DNA from: an uncultured Aquimarina sp.
Lineage (GTDB): Bacteria > Bacteroidota > Bacteroidia > Flavobacteriales > Flavobacteriaceae
Reading direction: 5' to 3'
Length of the DNA stretch: 64,000 bases
Assembly (NCBI GenBank): GCA_947502885.1
Contig: CANNBP010000004.1
Location: forward strand, 62,001 to 126,000
In this document: piece after piece, positions 7,112 through 16,207 of the stretch
Layout of the letters: each line of letters opens with the position of its first letter
Numbering within the stretch: position 1 is the first letter of the stretch
Position numbers and translations under genes: made by a program
Notes under the pieces: model-generated
Seen by the model: only the letters and a program-made list of their open reading frames with translations
What the model was told of the DNA's origin: nothing
Databases searched by the model: none

Positions 7112-8719
7112 ATGCTAACAAACGACCAAAAACAAGCGTTTAGAAAAGAACTTTTTTGTCACCTTGATGGTATTGCTGTCGCTCCTGTCGCCTATTCTTT
7201 ACACAAAAACAATGTAACGGACTACCTTCTCGAAAATGATAATGAATTATTAATTTCAAAAATCGCATCTGATTTAAACGCAAATGAAGGATACCTAAAT
7301 GTTGCTTTAAGAATAATTAGCGCTCAAGGATGGTTACAGTATCAAGTAAAGAATGACAATGTATTAATAAAGACCAATATTCATTCAAAATTAGCTTTTG
7401 ATCACTTTTATCTTTATAAAGATGTTGTTGATTTATTAGAATACTCAGGAAAATATCACCACAGAAAGTTTGAATTAGAGCCTTTTCAAAAATTAGAGAC
7501 GCTTTTCAAAAAGCATATTAAGAATTTTGATGTAACCTTAGCCAAAGACACTCCTACTCTTACGATTCAGAATCAAATTCTCAAACATATAGAAGGCATT
7601 TTGGTTGGACCAACAACTGTTCATCTTGGTATGGGAGGAATGTTTCATAAATATTTTATGGAAGCATCTTTTAGTGCCGATGAATATCATGAATTTCCAG
7701 AAAGCTTTGATGCTATCCTAACATTTCTAAGCACCTTAGGATGGTTCAGCAAATCGAATAGTAATTATACATTTACAGACAAAGGATTGTTTTTTGCAAA
7801 AAGAGCATCAGCATATGGCGTAACAGTCTCTTACATACCCATGTTTCGACAAGTAGACAATCTATTATTCGGGGATTCAAATATTCTATGGAACACCAAA
7901 AACAACACAGAAATACATGTTGATAGGGAAATGAATGTCTGGGGAAGTGGTGGTGCGCATGCCACATACTTTAAAAAAATTGATGAAATTATTATTAGTT
8001 TATTCAATCAACCTCTTAATGAACAACCAAAAGGAATTCTTGATATGGGATGTGGTAATGGCGCATTCTTAATTCACCTTTTTGATGTGATCGCCTCTAA
8101 AACCTTAAGAGGAAAGCATCTAGATGATCACCCTTTATTTCTTGTTGGTGCTGATTTTAATAAAGCCGCACTAAAAGTCACTAGAGCAAATCTCATTCAA
8201 TCCGATATTTGGGCAAAGGTGATTTGGGGAGATATTAGCAATCCTGATCTCTTACAAAATGATCTAAAAGAAAACTACGCCATAGATCTAAAAAATCTTT
8301 TATCTGTACGTACATTTTTAGATCATAATAGAGTTTGGAGCGAACCCGTTTCTCAAATTGATTCTCCAAGCATTTCTACGGGAGCATTTGCATATCGAGG
8401 CAAGCGATTATCAAACAACGACGTAGAACGTAATCTAAAAGATCATTTCAAAAAATGGAAGCCGTACATCACCAAGTTTGGACTAATTGTCATAGAATTA
8501 CACACTATACCTTCAGGTTTAACAGCAAAAAACTTAGGCAAGACGGCCGCAACCGCATATGACGCAACTCATGGATTTTCTGATCAATACATTTTAGAAA
8601 TTTCTTCTTTTTTAAAAATCATCAAAGAAGTTGGCCTTCGAAGTGATGAAAATTATTTTACAAAGTTTCCAGATTCTGATCTTGCAACAGTAAGTATCAA
8701 CTACTTAATTGGAAAGTAA
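7112..8719 (+). CDS. large SAM-dependent methyltransferase, AprA-related type
   Basis: 535 residues. Two helical/winged regions occupy about 1-235 ('DGIAVAPVAYSLHKNNVTDYL', 'GPTTVHLGMGGMFHKYF'). A class I Rossmann methyltransferase core follows, with motif I 'DMGCGNGAFLIHLF' at about 311 and an acidic 'GADFNKAALKVTRAN'. It also has 'FLDHNRVWSEP' at about 403 and a closing 'IELHTIPSGLTAKN'. The layout recalls the methyltransferases of AprA-type loading modules (the family named AprA-related), some of which use a bound metal and methylate acyl chains; I recall this from memory and rate it moderate. No polyketide synthase is near. It is the only gene between DUF1456 and a convergent cupin. Confidence 0.7.
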   Translation: MLTNDQKQAFRKELFCHLDGIAVAPVAYSLHKNNVTDYLLENDNELLISKIASDLNANEGYLNVALRIISAQGWLQYQVKNDNVLIKTNIHSKLAFDHFYLYKDVVDLLEYSGKYHHRKFELEPFQKLETLFKKHIKNFDVTLAKDTPTLTIQNQILKHIEGILVGPTTVHLGMGGMFHKYFMEASFSADEYHEFPESFDAILTFLSTLGWFSKSNSNYTFTDKGLFFAKRASAYGVTVSYIPMFRQVDNLLFGDSNILWNTKNNTEIHVDREMNVWGSGGAHATYFKKIDEIIISLFNQPLNEQPKGILDMGCGNGAFLIHLFDVIASKTLRGKHLDDHPLFLVGADFNKAALKVTRANLIQSDIWAKVIWGDISNPDLLQNDLKENYAIDLKNLLSVRTFLDHNRVWSEPVSQIDSPSISTGAFAYRGKRLSNNDVERNLKDHFKKWKPYITKFGLIVIELHTIPSGLTAKNLGKTAATAYDATHGFSDQYILEISSFLKIIKEVGLRSDENYFTKFPDSDLATVSINYLIGK

Positions 8720-8725
8720 ACCAAC

Positions 8726-9232
8726 CTAATCTCTAGTAAATCGAATAATCACCTCTTTGTACTTAGGGTATTGCTCTATTAAACCTCTTCTATCGGCTAA
8801 CTCAAAATCATCAAAATCAAAACCAGGAGACACAGTGCATCCTACTAGTGAATAGTCATTTGGTGTATCAATACCAGACGCAAACCAACAACCTGCAGGC
8901 ACTACTAATTGAGGTAATTCCCCTTTCTCTAAATCCATTCCAACTCTATAAACAGTATATACCCCATCCGGATTAATCACATGGACACTTAATGAAGCTC
9001 CTTCATAATAATGCCATATTTCATCTTGTTTTATCCTGTGGAATGCAGAAAAATTATCCGAGGTTAGTAAAAAATAAATTGCAGTACAATAGTTACGCTC
9101 TCCACTAAAATGACGACTTAGTACACTTTCTGGGATTACACCATGACTCCTATACGTTTCTTTATAAAAACCTCCTTCAGGATGTGGAGTCATATTTAAT
9201 TTTTGAACAATTTCGTCTATTCTTCGATCCAT
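8726..9232 (-). CDS. cupin protein, DUF985 (YML079-like)
   Basis: 168 residues. 'LNMTPHPEGGFYKETYRS', 'AIYFLLTSDNFSAFHRIKQDEIWHYYEG', 'LVVPAGCWFAS' and 'VGCTVSPGFDFDDFELADR' are the successive conserved blocks of DUF985. The fold is a double-stranded beta-helix with a small-molecule pocket. Known structures lack a settled enzyme activity. The full family length is present. It converges with the methyltransferase, 6 bp apart. No partner gene points to a substrate. Confidence 0.9.
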   Translation of the reverse strand: MDRRIDEIVQKLNMTPHPEGGFYKETYRSHGVIPESVLSRHFSGERNYCTAIYFLLTSDNFSAFHRIKQDEIWHYYEGASLSVHVINPDGVYTVYRVGMDLEKGELPQLVVPAGCWFASGIDTPNDYSLVGCTVSPGFDFDDFELADRRGLIEQYPKYKEVIIRFTRD

Positions 9233-9272
9233 GTTTAATTCCTTTTAAAACATACAAGCTAAAAAAAAAAAA

Positions 9273-9301
9273 AAGAAGCGACCTTTAAAAGATTGCTTCT
9301 T
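9273..9301 (-). terminator. sucC terminator
   Basis: On the minus strand, AAGAAGC pairs with GCTTCTT around a 15-nt loop and is followed by a run of 14 T (plus-strand A-run 9261-9274). It lies 25 bp after the sucC stop. Confidence 0.85.
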
Positions 9302-9325
9302 AAATATATTACAAAATAATAGTTA

Positions 9326-10519
9326 CTAAGCCAATACAGCTTGTACTTTATCTGCAGCTTCTTGAAACTGTACAGCACTTTGCACATCCAATCCACTATT
9401 ATCTATTAATTCTTTTGCTATATCTGCGTTAGTACCTTGCAAACGAACAATTATAGGTACATTAATTGCATCACCCATATTTTTGTATGCATCAACAACA
9501 CCTTGAGCAACTCTATCACATCTAACGATTCCTCCAAAAATATTAATCAAAATAGCCTTTACATTAGGATCTTTTAATATAATTCTAAAAGCTGTCTCTA
9601 CACGTTTTGCATCTGCAGTTCCTCCTACATCTAAGAAATTCGCTGGCTCTCCTCCGGCTTGCTTAATCAAATCCATAGTCGCCATAGCAAGACCTGCTCC
9701 ATTCACCATACACCCAACATTTCCATCAAGATCTACATAATTTAGTCCAACTTCTTTTGCCTCTACTTCGATTTCGTTTTCTTCACGAATATCTCTCATA
9801 TCAACATAATTCTTATGACGATACAAAGCATTTTCATCTAAAGTAACTTTAGCATCAACAGCCATGATTTTATCATCACTTGTCTTAAGTACAGGGTTAA
9901 TCTCAAATAAAGATGCATCAGACTTAACATAAGCAGTATACAAAGCCATTACGAATTTGGTCATTTCTTTAAATGCACCACCACTTAAACCTAGATTAAA
10001 AGCCACTCTTCTTGCTTGAAAAGGAAGCAACCCTACAGCAGGATCTACCTCTTCTGTAAAAATTAAATGAGGTGTTTCTTCTGCCACGGTCTCTATATCC
10101 ATTCCTCCTTCTGTTGAATACATAATCATATTACGACCAGAAGCACGGTTTAATAATACTGACATATAAAACTCATCCGGCTCACTATCACCAGGATAAT
10201 ACACATCTTCTGCTACCAATACTTGGTGTACTTTTTTTCCTTCTGCAGATGTTTGAGGAGTAATTAAGTTCATACCAATGATATCTCCTGCGATCTCTTC
10301 TACTTCTTGAAGGTTTTTAGCCAATTTAACTCCACCACCTTTTCCTCGTCCACCAGCATGAACCTGTGCTTTAATCACATGCCATCCTGTACCGGTCTCT
10401 GCGGTAAGTTGTTTTGCTGCTGCTACAGCTTCGTTTGCATTTTGTGCAACAATACCACGTTGAATACGCACGCCAAAGCTGCTTAATATTTCTTTACCCT
10501 GATACTCGTGTAAATTCAT
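9326..10519 (-). CDS. sucC: succinyl-CoA synthetase, ADP-forming, beta subunit
   Basis: 397 residues, full length. The ATP-grasp domain comes first ('MNLHEYQGKEILSSFGV', 'KAQVHAGGRGKGGGVKLA', 'LFEINPVL'). The CoA-ligase domain holds 'DGNVGCMVNGAGLAMATMD', 'GGEPANFLDVGG' and 'ILINIFGGIVRCD'. It makes ATP from succinyl-CoA in the TCA cycle together with SucD. No sucD lies in the window; in Flavobacteria the two genes are often apart. It is transcribed alone, with a clear terminator behind it. Confidence 0.97.
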   Translation of the reverse strand: MNLHEYQGKEILSSFGVRIQRGIVAQNANEAVAAAKQLTAETGTGWHVIKAQVHAGGRGKGGGVKLAKNLQEVEEIAGDIIGMNLITPQTSAEGKKVHQVLVAEDVYYPGDSEPDEFYMSVLLNRASGRNMIMYSTEGGMDIETVAEETPHLIFTEEVDPAVGLLPFQARRVAFNLGLSGGAFKEMTKFVMALYTAYVKSDASLFEINPVLKTSDDKIMAVDAKVTLDENALYRHKNYVDMRDIREENEIEVEAKEVGLNYVDLDGNVGCMVNGAGLAMATMDLIKQAGGEPANFLDVGGTADAKRVETAFRIILKDPNVKAILINIFGGIVRCDRVAQGVVDAYKNMGDAINVPIIVRLQGTNADIAKELIDNSGLDVQSAVQFQEAADKVQAVLA

Positions 10520-10661
10520 AATGTTGTTTTATTTTACCTTTTTTATAGGAGTCCCAAAAATAGGAAAAGTGAAGTTACTGTGCCAATCTTTTTTTAGTAA
10601 AAATCAACAGTTTAGCAGAACCCTTTCAAATACAACTAAAAACATGGTATTTAAGTTCTTT

Positions 10662-11294
10662 TTATAATTGAAAATCCTCATAATCCAAAGGATCAAAATT
10701 TCTAAAATGACCATTCATCTTAATCATTTTCTTAGCCCTATTCATTTCTCTTACTACTGGTATAGTTATTTTAATATGCTCTATTAAATAATTTAAACGC
10801 TCTAATTCATTTCTAAGCTGAAGCAAATGATATTCTTGGCGCAAGGTCAAAGCCACTTTATGAGCAACCTGATAACTCACAAAAGGAATCTTAAATATTG
10901 GAGGTGAATCTATAGTTAACTCAACATATAAAACTGCAATTTTTGTAAGCAGCTCTTCTTGAAGACCAACAGTACCATCTCCTTCATCTTCAAAAAACTC
11001 AACATCTGCTCCCGCATATAGCTTACCTGGAAATTGCTGGTAAAACTTTTTAATCTTAAAAACACGAATTCCTTGACAAACAATATCATATTCAGAATTT
11101 GGATATTTCTTTGCTATTCTAATCAATTTTACCTCTGTACCATATTCTAGTTTTTTATCTATTACAGTTGGTATACCAAAAGTACCTCCGTTTTGGCTAT
11201 CAAAAACTAATTGCTGATATCGCTTTTCAAAAATATGTAAAGGCAACTGTTCTCCAGGGTAAACTACTGTTTGTAAAGGAAAAAGAGGTATCAT
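10662..11294 (-). CDS. Lon N-terminal (substrate-binding) domain protein
   Basis: 210 residues. 'MIPLFPLQTVVYPGEQLPLHIFEKRYQQLV' and 'FGIPTV' open a LAN/Lon-N (PUA-like) domain. A helical bundle at the end replaces the ATPase and protease parts. Stand-alone Lon-N proteins are common in bacteria; their role is unproven, perhaps binding proteins or modulating Lon. No signal peptide is present. It is divergent from lysA with 150 bp between them, which must hold both promoters. Confidence 0.88.
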   Translation of the reverse strand: MIPLFPLQTVVYPGEQLPLHIFEKRYQQLVFDSQNGGTFGIPTVIDKKLEYGTEVKLIRIAKKYPNSEYDIVCQGIRVFKIKKFYQQFPGKLYAGADVEFFEDEGDGTVGLQEELLTKIAVLYVELTIDSPPIFKIPFVSYQVAHKVALTLRQEYHLLQLRNELERLNYLIEHIKITIPVVREMNRAKKMIKMNGHFRNFDPLDYEDFQL

Positions 11295-11444
11295 GGTTTT
11301 TTTATTAAAAATACTAATTACCTCTATTTATCCTCTTAAACACAAGTTAAAAAAACAAAATTCAGATATCTACTTTTTTTTCTATTCAAGACGCTAATAT
11401 TTCTAATTTTATTAATAATTTCGTACGCTTAAATTTAGACCAAA

Positions 11445-12677
11445 ATGGAAAATGAAAATTTATTAGCAATCGCAAGAGAATTTGGGAGTCCTGTATATGT
11501 TTATGACTCATCAAAAATTAGTTCGCAATACAATCGTCTTACTAGTGCTTTTAATAAGGTCAAACGGTTAAAATTAAACTATGCTGTTAAAGCATTATCA
11601 AATCTTGCTATTTTAAAGTTAATAAATTCACTAGGAGCTGGACTAGACACGGTCTCTATTCAAGAAGTAAAATTAGGAATAAAAGCCGGAGTAAAACCAT
11701 CTGACATTGTTTTCACTCCTAATGGTGTTTCTTTAGAAGAAATTGAAGAAGTATCCGCTCTTGGAGTTCAAATCAATATTGATAATTTATCGATATTAGA
11801 ACAATTTGGAACTAAACATCCAAAGACCCCTGTATGCATACGTATTAACCCACATGTTATGGCAGGAGGAAATCGTAAAATTTCTGTTGGACATATCGAT
11901 AGCAAATTTGGTATATCTATTCATCAAATACCTCATATCTTAAGAATTGTAGAAAATACAGGTATGCGCATTAACGGGGTTCACATGCACACCGGAAGTG
12001 ATATTTTAGATGTTGAAGTATTCTTACATGCTAGTGAAATACTATTTGAAACTGCTAAGAACTTTAAAAACCTTGATTTTATAGATTTTGGTAGTGGTTT
12101 TAAAGTACCCTATAAAACTGGTGACATTGAAACTAATATCGAAGAGTTTGGAGAAAAGCTCACCAAGCGCTTCAATAGTTTTTGCAAAGAATATGGTAAA
12201 GAGCTCACATTAGGGTTTGAACCTGGTAAATTTCTTGTAAGTGAAGCTGGTTATTTTCTAGCCAAAGTTAATGTTGTAAAACAAACTACATCAATGGTAT
12301 TTGCTGGGATTGATACTGGTTTCAACCACTTAATAAGACCAATGTTTTATAATTCTCATCATGATATAATCAATATCACTAATCCCAAAGGAAAGGAACG
12401 ATTCTATTCTGTTGTAGGTTACATCTGCGAAACAGATACTTTTGCCACCAATAGAAGGATTGCAGAAATTACCGAAGGAGATATTGTTGCTTTTAAAAAC
12501 GCTGGAGCCTATTGTTTCTCAATGGCAAGTAATTATAATTCTCGTTATCGCCCAGCCGAAATACTATGGCATGAAGGAGAAGCTCATTTAATTCGCAAAA
12601 GAGAAACATTTGAAGACTTAACAAAAAATCAAGTTGATGTTAATCTATTCTCTAAAACCAAAAAAGTAAACGCTTAA
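11445..12677 (+). CDS. lysA: diaminopimelate decarboxylase
   Basis: 410 residues. It is a fold-III PLP decarboxylase with 'LNYAVKALSNLAILKLI' (the PLP-binding Lys is in 'YAVKA'), 'GAGLDTVSIQEV', 'GVHMHTGSDI' and 'DFGSGFKVPY'. The C-terminal barrel has 'YICETDTFA' and 'AGAYCFSMASNYNSR'. It removes CO2 from meso-diaminopimelate to give L-lysine, the last step of that pathway. In this phylum it also keeps diaminopimelate in balance for peptidoglycan. The gene is alone, followed by a perfect bidirectional terminator. Confidence 0.96.
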   Translation: MENENLLAIAREFGSPVYVYDSSKISSQYNRLTSAFNKVKRLKLNYAVKALSNLAILKLINSLGAGLDTVSIQEVKLGIKAGVKPSDIVFTPNGVSLEEIEEVSALGVQINIDNLSILEQFGTKHPKTPVCIRINPHVMAGGNRKISVGHIDSKFGISIHQIPHILRIVENTGMRINGVHMHTGSDILDVEVFLHASEILFETAKNFKNLDFIDFGSGFKVPYKTGDIETNIEEFGEKLTKRFNSFCKEYGKELTLGFEPGKFLVSEAGYFLAKVNVVKQTTSMVFAGIDTGFNHLIRPMFYNSHHDIINITNPKGKERFYSVVGYICETDTFATNRRIAEITEGDIVAFKNAGAYCFSMASNYNSRYRPAEILWHEGEAHLIRKRETFEDLTKNQVDVNLFSKTKKVNA

Positions 12678-12700
12678 TTTAAACGTGCAATGTAAATTTT

Positions 12701-12738
12701 AAAAAAGGCCATTTACAATTTTGTAAATGGCCTTTTTT
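12701..12738. terminator. perfect bidirectional terminator after lysA
   Basis: An 18-bp perfect inverted repeat (AAAAAAGGCCATTTACAA and its complement) has a 2-nt spacer. It runs into T6 on either strand. It serves lysA from the left and the DUF922-DUF3820 pair from the right. Confidence 0.93.
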
Positions 12739-12782
12739 ATATCTTATAGATTTATTGCTACCCGCCCTAAAGCGCTTAGCAA

Positions 12783-13016
12783 CTACATTTTTTTAATAGT
12801 CCTCACCAAATATTCTAACCCATTAACTTTTAGCTCATATACAGTTTGCATTTGTTCTCCTAACTTCCCTTTAGGAAAGCCTTTATTTCGATACCAAACT
12901 ATATAATACTCAGGAAGATCAATCAGATATCGATCTTTATATTTACCAAAAGGCATTTTAGTATGAGCTAATTTGATTAAAAACTCCTTTTGAGGTTCTA
13001 TTTGCATTAGGAACAA
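12783..13016 (-). CDS. DUF3820 family protein (ExoX C-terminal-like)
   Basis: 77 residues. 'KMPFGKYKDRYLIDLPEYYIVWY' followed by 'KGFPKGKLGEQMQ' is the DUF3820 signature. This is the same small fold found at the C-terminus of DnaQ/ExoX-like exonucleases, one of which lies at 34435 in this window. Its function alone is unknown; a nucleic-acid role is inferred from the fused forms. Met4 ('MQIEPQ') is a likelier start than Met1, because the longer form adds only three residues. It lies 5 bp after the DUF922 gene, so they are co-transcribed. Confidence 0.8.
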   Translation of the reverse strand: MFLMQIEPQKEFLIKLAHTKMPFGKYKDRYLIDLPEYYIVWYRNKGFPKGKLGEQMQTVYELKVNGLEYLVRTIKKM

Positions 13017-13021
13017 TAAAA

Positions 13022-13570
13022 TTATTTGGTGTAATCTCTATAGTACCACATTAATGTTTCTACTTTCTTCTCCCATTTTTTTTGAGCCTCGAGATTTCTA
13101 GAATGATTTGTCTCTTCATCATATCGCTCTTGCATATTTACTCTCATTCGTTCAACCAACTTATACATTTTATTAAGCTCTCTACGAATATTTTTTCCGG
13201 CCTTATAATCTTTTAATCTTTTACGCATTATTCTTGCGTGCAATTCTGAAATATCAAAATGCAATTGCTCATGTGATAATAAACCCTCAGACATTTGACC
13301 TTTTTTCACCCATGACAAAGATGGGTAACAAAAGCTATCTACCTGATAGTTTAACTCAATAGTTCCTTTATCTTTGCCGTATGACCATTGGTATGTTATC
13401 CCTGTATTTACACTAGCGTCAAAATTGCTTCTCATATTAGGCCTTCCCCTAAAATCAGACCATTCCAACTGACTTCTTTCTGTGTATGAAAATTTCCCTA
13501 CATAACCATTATTGCCGGCAAAAGTTAAAAATAAAATGATAGTAATATACTTACTCATAATTGCAAACAA
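13022..13570 (-). CDS. DUF922 family secreted protein, putative metalloprotease fold
   Basis: 182 residues. A hydrophobic signal segment lies within the first 22 residues; Met5 may be the true start. The mature part has 'LEWSDFRGRPN' and 'LSHEQLHFDISELHAR'. The HEQLH motif fits the HExxH zinc site of DUF922, and a downstream 'YDEETNHS' may give the third ligand. It is expected in the periplasm. The partner substrate is unknown. It forms a two-gene operon with DUF3820. Confidence 0.82.
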   Translation of the reverse strand: MFAIMSKYITIILFLTFAGNNGYVGKFSYTERSQLEWSDFRGRPNMRSNFDASVNTGITYQWSYGKDKGTIELNYQVDSFCYPSLSWVKKGQMSEGLLSHEQLHFDISELHARIMRKRLKDYKAGKNIRRELNKMYKLVERMRVNMQERYDEETNHSRNLEAQKKWEKKVETLMWYYRDYTK

Positions 13571-13708
13571 TTATGCCCAAATAAAAGTTGTACTTAATCT
13601 ATTTTTGAGACGCCAAGGAGACAATATGGGGCAAATATTGTGCGTGCTCTTTAAAATAGTTTTGCTTTTTTTTATTTATTAAATTATACTTCTCAAAATA
13701 TGCATTTT

Positions 13709-13739
13709 TTTGAAATTAACCTAATCAAATATACGTTTG
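13709..13739 (+). promoter_or_regulatory. consensus Bacteroidota promoter with no annotated gene behind it
   Basis: TTTG at 13709-13712 and TACGTTTG at 13732-13739 are spaced by 19 bp, the exact consensus -33/-7 layout for this phylum. No ordinary gene lies downstream on this strand before the terminator at 13887, which points to a short transcript starting near 13745. Confidence 0.6.
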
Positions 13740-13744
13740 TTTTC

Positions 13745-13926
13745 CTTGCATTTTTTGTACTTCAATTATGATGCCAAGAAAGGATTTACTCGAAATCATG
13801 ATGCACAAAAAAAATCCAAATCCAAATATATATAAAATTTCTCTTTTTTGATTCATTTGACATCTATAATATTTGGATATAACCAAAAAAAAGCTATGAA
13901 TATTTTAAAACATTCATAGCTTTTTT
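13745..13926 (+). ncRNA. candidate small RNA (or 27-residue peptide mRNA)
   Basis: Within the 397-bp gap 13571-13967, a consensus promoter (13709-13739) and a strong terminator (13887-13926) bracket about 180 nt on the plus strand. Inside, ATCCAAATAT (13820-13829) pairs with ATATTTGGAT (13869-13878), so the RNA would fold before its terminator. An ATG at 13768 opens a 27-residue ORF (MMPRKDLLEIMMHKK...) that ends before the second stem arm. It looks basic and not clearly protein-like. The left part of the gap (13571-13708) shows nothing I can name. Confidence 0.45.
13887..13926. terminator. bidirectional terminator
   Basis: AAAAAAGCTATGAAT and ATTCATAGCTTTTTT pair over 15 bp around a 10-nt loop. 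It has T6 on the plus side (13921-13926) and T6 or more on the minus side. It ends the LysM gene on the minus strand and the candidate small RNA on the plus strand. Confidence 0.88.
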
Positions 13927-13967
13927 GAATTATGCTAAATAGACAAATCTTGTTCGCAATATTTCTA

Positions 13968-16148
13968 CTACTCTTCTAAGACTGTTAATTTCAAATCATC
14001 TTCGAATCGAATTAAATACGTCGCTTTGTTATAGTACCCTCCTAATTCTTTTTTTGCATAGTTAAACTTATTTTCTACATATTCTGTAGTTCTACCATAG
14101 GATGATGCATGATATATATCATCTGCAGTCCCTAATCGTAATAAAATATCATATGCAATATCAAAACCTCTAACAGCCCAATTATTAGGATCTACACCAT
14201 ATTCCTTTTTGTACTTCTTCGCAAAAGTACTCATGACTTCTTCCTCCCCTTCCTCAACCTCAACTTCTTTAGAATCAAATTCTTTATCTACAGATGGATA
14301 ATGCATATGTAGTTTTGACAAATGTTCATTTTTAATATTATCATTATCAAAGGCAATATTTTTATCTGTTGTAAACAAAGTTACATTATGACTTTCTGCT
14401 TTAGCATTGAGCAAAGGAATTACATTTGCAATCATCGCTACATCATCAGATTCCAGAAAAACCCAATTAGGTTTATTTTTATCCAAAACCTTATTCAATC
14501 TTACTTCATAAACATAATTACCTTCTTCAATCTTTGCGATTTTGGCTTCGGGGAATTTAGCTATTAATTTTTCTTTTACTTTCTCATATTTTGGTCCCTG
14601 TTGAACTATTATTACAATATTCTTATCTAAGGAATCTTTTTCTACAAACGATATAATCTTATCTTGAAGCATATCATTTGAAGGTCTCGTCTGAAAAAAG
14701 TTATCATAAAGATTTAGCTCCTTTTTGGATGCTGGCGAAAACACTGCTGTATTATATTTTTTAAGTTCTGATGCAACTGTTTCTGCATTCTTTTGATAAA
14801 GCGGACCAATTACCACATCTGTTTCATCAAAGTTGTTCTCATCAATAAGCTTCTTAATATAATCTTTATTATTATTTTTCTGAGTATCATAAACCGTAAG
14901 TTCTGTGGTTATACCTTTGGTTTTTGCAGAATCTACCGCTATTAAAATACCACTATACAAATCCAAAGCAATCCTAAGACTTTGCTTATTTTTTAAATAG
15001 TCTCCAGTTTCTTTAATTGCATCAACCTTTAAAGTATCTAAACAAAAAGGCAACATAACAGCTACTTTTTTAGGAGTATAATTATAAATATTATCTTCTA
15101 AATTAATAAGACCGCCTTTGACAGTTTCGATCCCCGTACTTAATGTATCTTTTGGAATAGTAATTACCATACCCGCTTTTAAACCATCTCTTAAATAAGG
15201 ATTCATCTTAAATAATGAATCAGAAGAAATACCAGTTCGGCTTAAAATACGAAAAATCGTCTCTTTTGGTTTAACTTCATACAATTCAAAACCAGGTTGT
15301 ATTGCTTCTTCAAAAGAAACAAAAACAGAAGTGGGCACTATAATTTGACTACCTATAGGAAAATTTAGATCCATACCAGGATTAAGCCTTTCCAACTCTG
15401 TTGTTGTAATCCCATGCCTTCTAGCAATACCATATCTAGTATCCTTTGGCTTAACAATATATTGAGTCGTTGCCGAAAACCTAGAATAAACACTATCATT
15501 TACTTTGGTAGGGTTTACCTGTAAAGGTTCATTAGCATAAACTGGTATACGGATAATATCTTTTTTTCTAATTTGCTCAGAATAAAGTCTTTTATTATTC
15601 CTTTTAATATCCTCTACTGTAATATTATAAACTTGAGATATACCGTATAATGTTTCCTTTCGTTTTACTTTATGCGAAATAAAGCGAATAATTTTAGGCT
15701 CAGCAGGAATGACTTTTAAATTATCAATTACTTCTTTTTTTCCATCTTCTATTGAGGAGTCGACAGGAGTTTCTACCTTTTGTTTGATTTTCCCTACATT
15801 GAGTACTTGCCCAATATTAAGTCCTTTTTCGGCTTCAGGATTGAGTAGATATATAGTTTCTGTACTAACATCATATTTTTTAGAAAGACTATAAACTGTA
15901 TCCCCCTTTTCTACGACATGAGTATTATACTCCTGATCATTTACTATAGGTATAGCCAGTATTTGTCCTTCACTAACCCCATCTTTTGCAGTTGGATTAA
16001 TTTTATATATAGCCTCTACCGTTGTATTATAACGCTTAGAAATTCTATATACATTTTCTCCTTTTGCAACTTTATGACCCTTATATTGCTGTGCAAAAAC
16101 AGAACCTGTTACAATCAACAACAGAAAGATCAATGTTAACTTTTTCAT
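13968..16148 (-). CDS. five-LysM protein fused to a type 1 periplasmic-binding domain
   Basis: 726 residues. A signal peptide (about 1-19, SVFAQ) is followed by five LysM modules between about 22 and 345 ('HKVAKGENVYRISKRYN', 'HVVEKGDTVYSLSKKYD', 'HKVKRKETLYGISQVYN', 'YIVKPKDTRYGIARRHG', 'YEVKPKETIFRILSRTG'). A PBP1-like domain from about 362 starts 'KVAVMLPFCLDT' and contains 'VVIGPLYQKN'. LysM binds peptidoglycan; the PBP1 domain resembles LpoA/LivK-type proteins. I infer a periplasmic, wall-bound protein, perhaps a synthase or hydrolase regulator. It lies 59 bp after guaA in the same direction, probably the same transcript. Confidence 0.88.
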   Translation of the reverse strand: MKKLTLIFLLLIVTGSVFAQQYKGHKVAKGENVYRISKRYNTTVEAIYKINPTAKDGVSEGQILAIPIVNDQEYNTHVVEKGDTVYSLSKKYDVSTETIYLLNPEAEKGLNIGQVLNVGKIKQKVETPVDSSIEDGKKEVIDNLKVIPAEPKIIRFISHKVKRKETLYGISQVYNITVEDIKRNNKRLYSEQIRKKDIIRIPVYANEPLQVNPTKVNDSVYSRFSATTQYIVKPKDTRYGIARRHGITTTELERLNPGMDLNFPIGSQIIVPTSVFVSFEEAIQPGFELYEVKPKETIFRILSRTGISSDSLFKMNPYLRDGLKAGMVITIPKDTLSTGIETVKGGLINLEDNIYNYTPKKVAVMLPFCLDTLKVDAIKETGDYLKNKQSLRIALDLYSGILIAVDSAKTKGITTELTVYDTQKNNNKDYIKKLIDENNFDETDVVIGPLYQKNAETVASELKKYNTAVFSPASKKELNLYDNFFQTRPSNDMLQDKIISFVEKDSLDKNIVIIVQQGPKYEKVKEKLIAKFPEAKIAKIEEGNYVYEVRLNKVLDKNKPNWVFLESDDVAMIANVIPLLNAKAESHNVTLFTTDKNIAFDNDNIKNEHLSKLHMHYPSVDKEFDSKEVEVEEGEEEVMSTFAKKYKKEYGVDPNNWAVRGFDIAYDILLRLGTADDIYHASSYGRTTEYVENKFNYAKKELGGYYNKATYLIRFEDDLKLTVLEE

Positions 16149-16207
16149 GTACTTCTATAATTTATTTTTTTTCAATCTACCTCAAAAAACAAGAACACTC
16201 TAACGCT

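Noticed and set aside
9261..9274. Long A-run as a possible phase-variation tract
   Set aside because: It lies downstream of sucC outside any gene and is explained by the terminator's T-run on the other strand.
12783..13570. DUF922-DUF3820 pair as a toxin-antitoxin system
   Set aside because: The first product is secreted and the second resembles an exonuclease C-terminal domain. Neither fits known toxin or antitoxin families.
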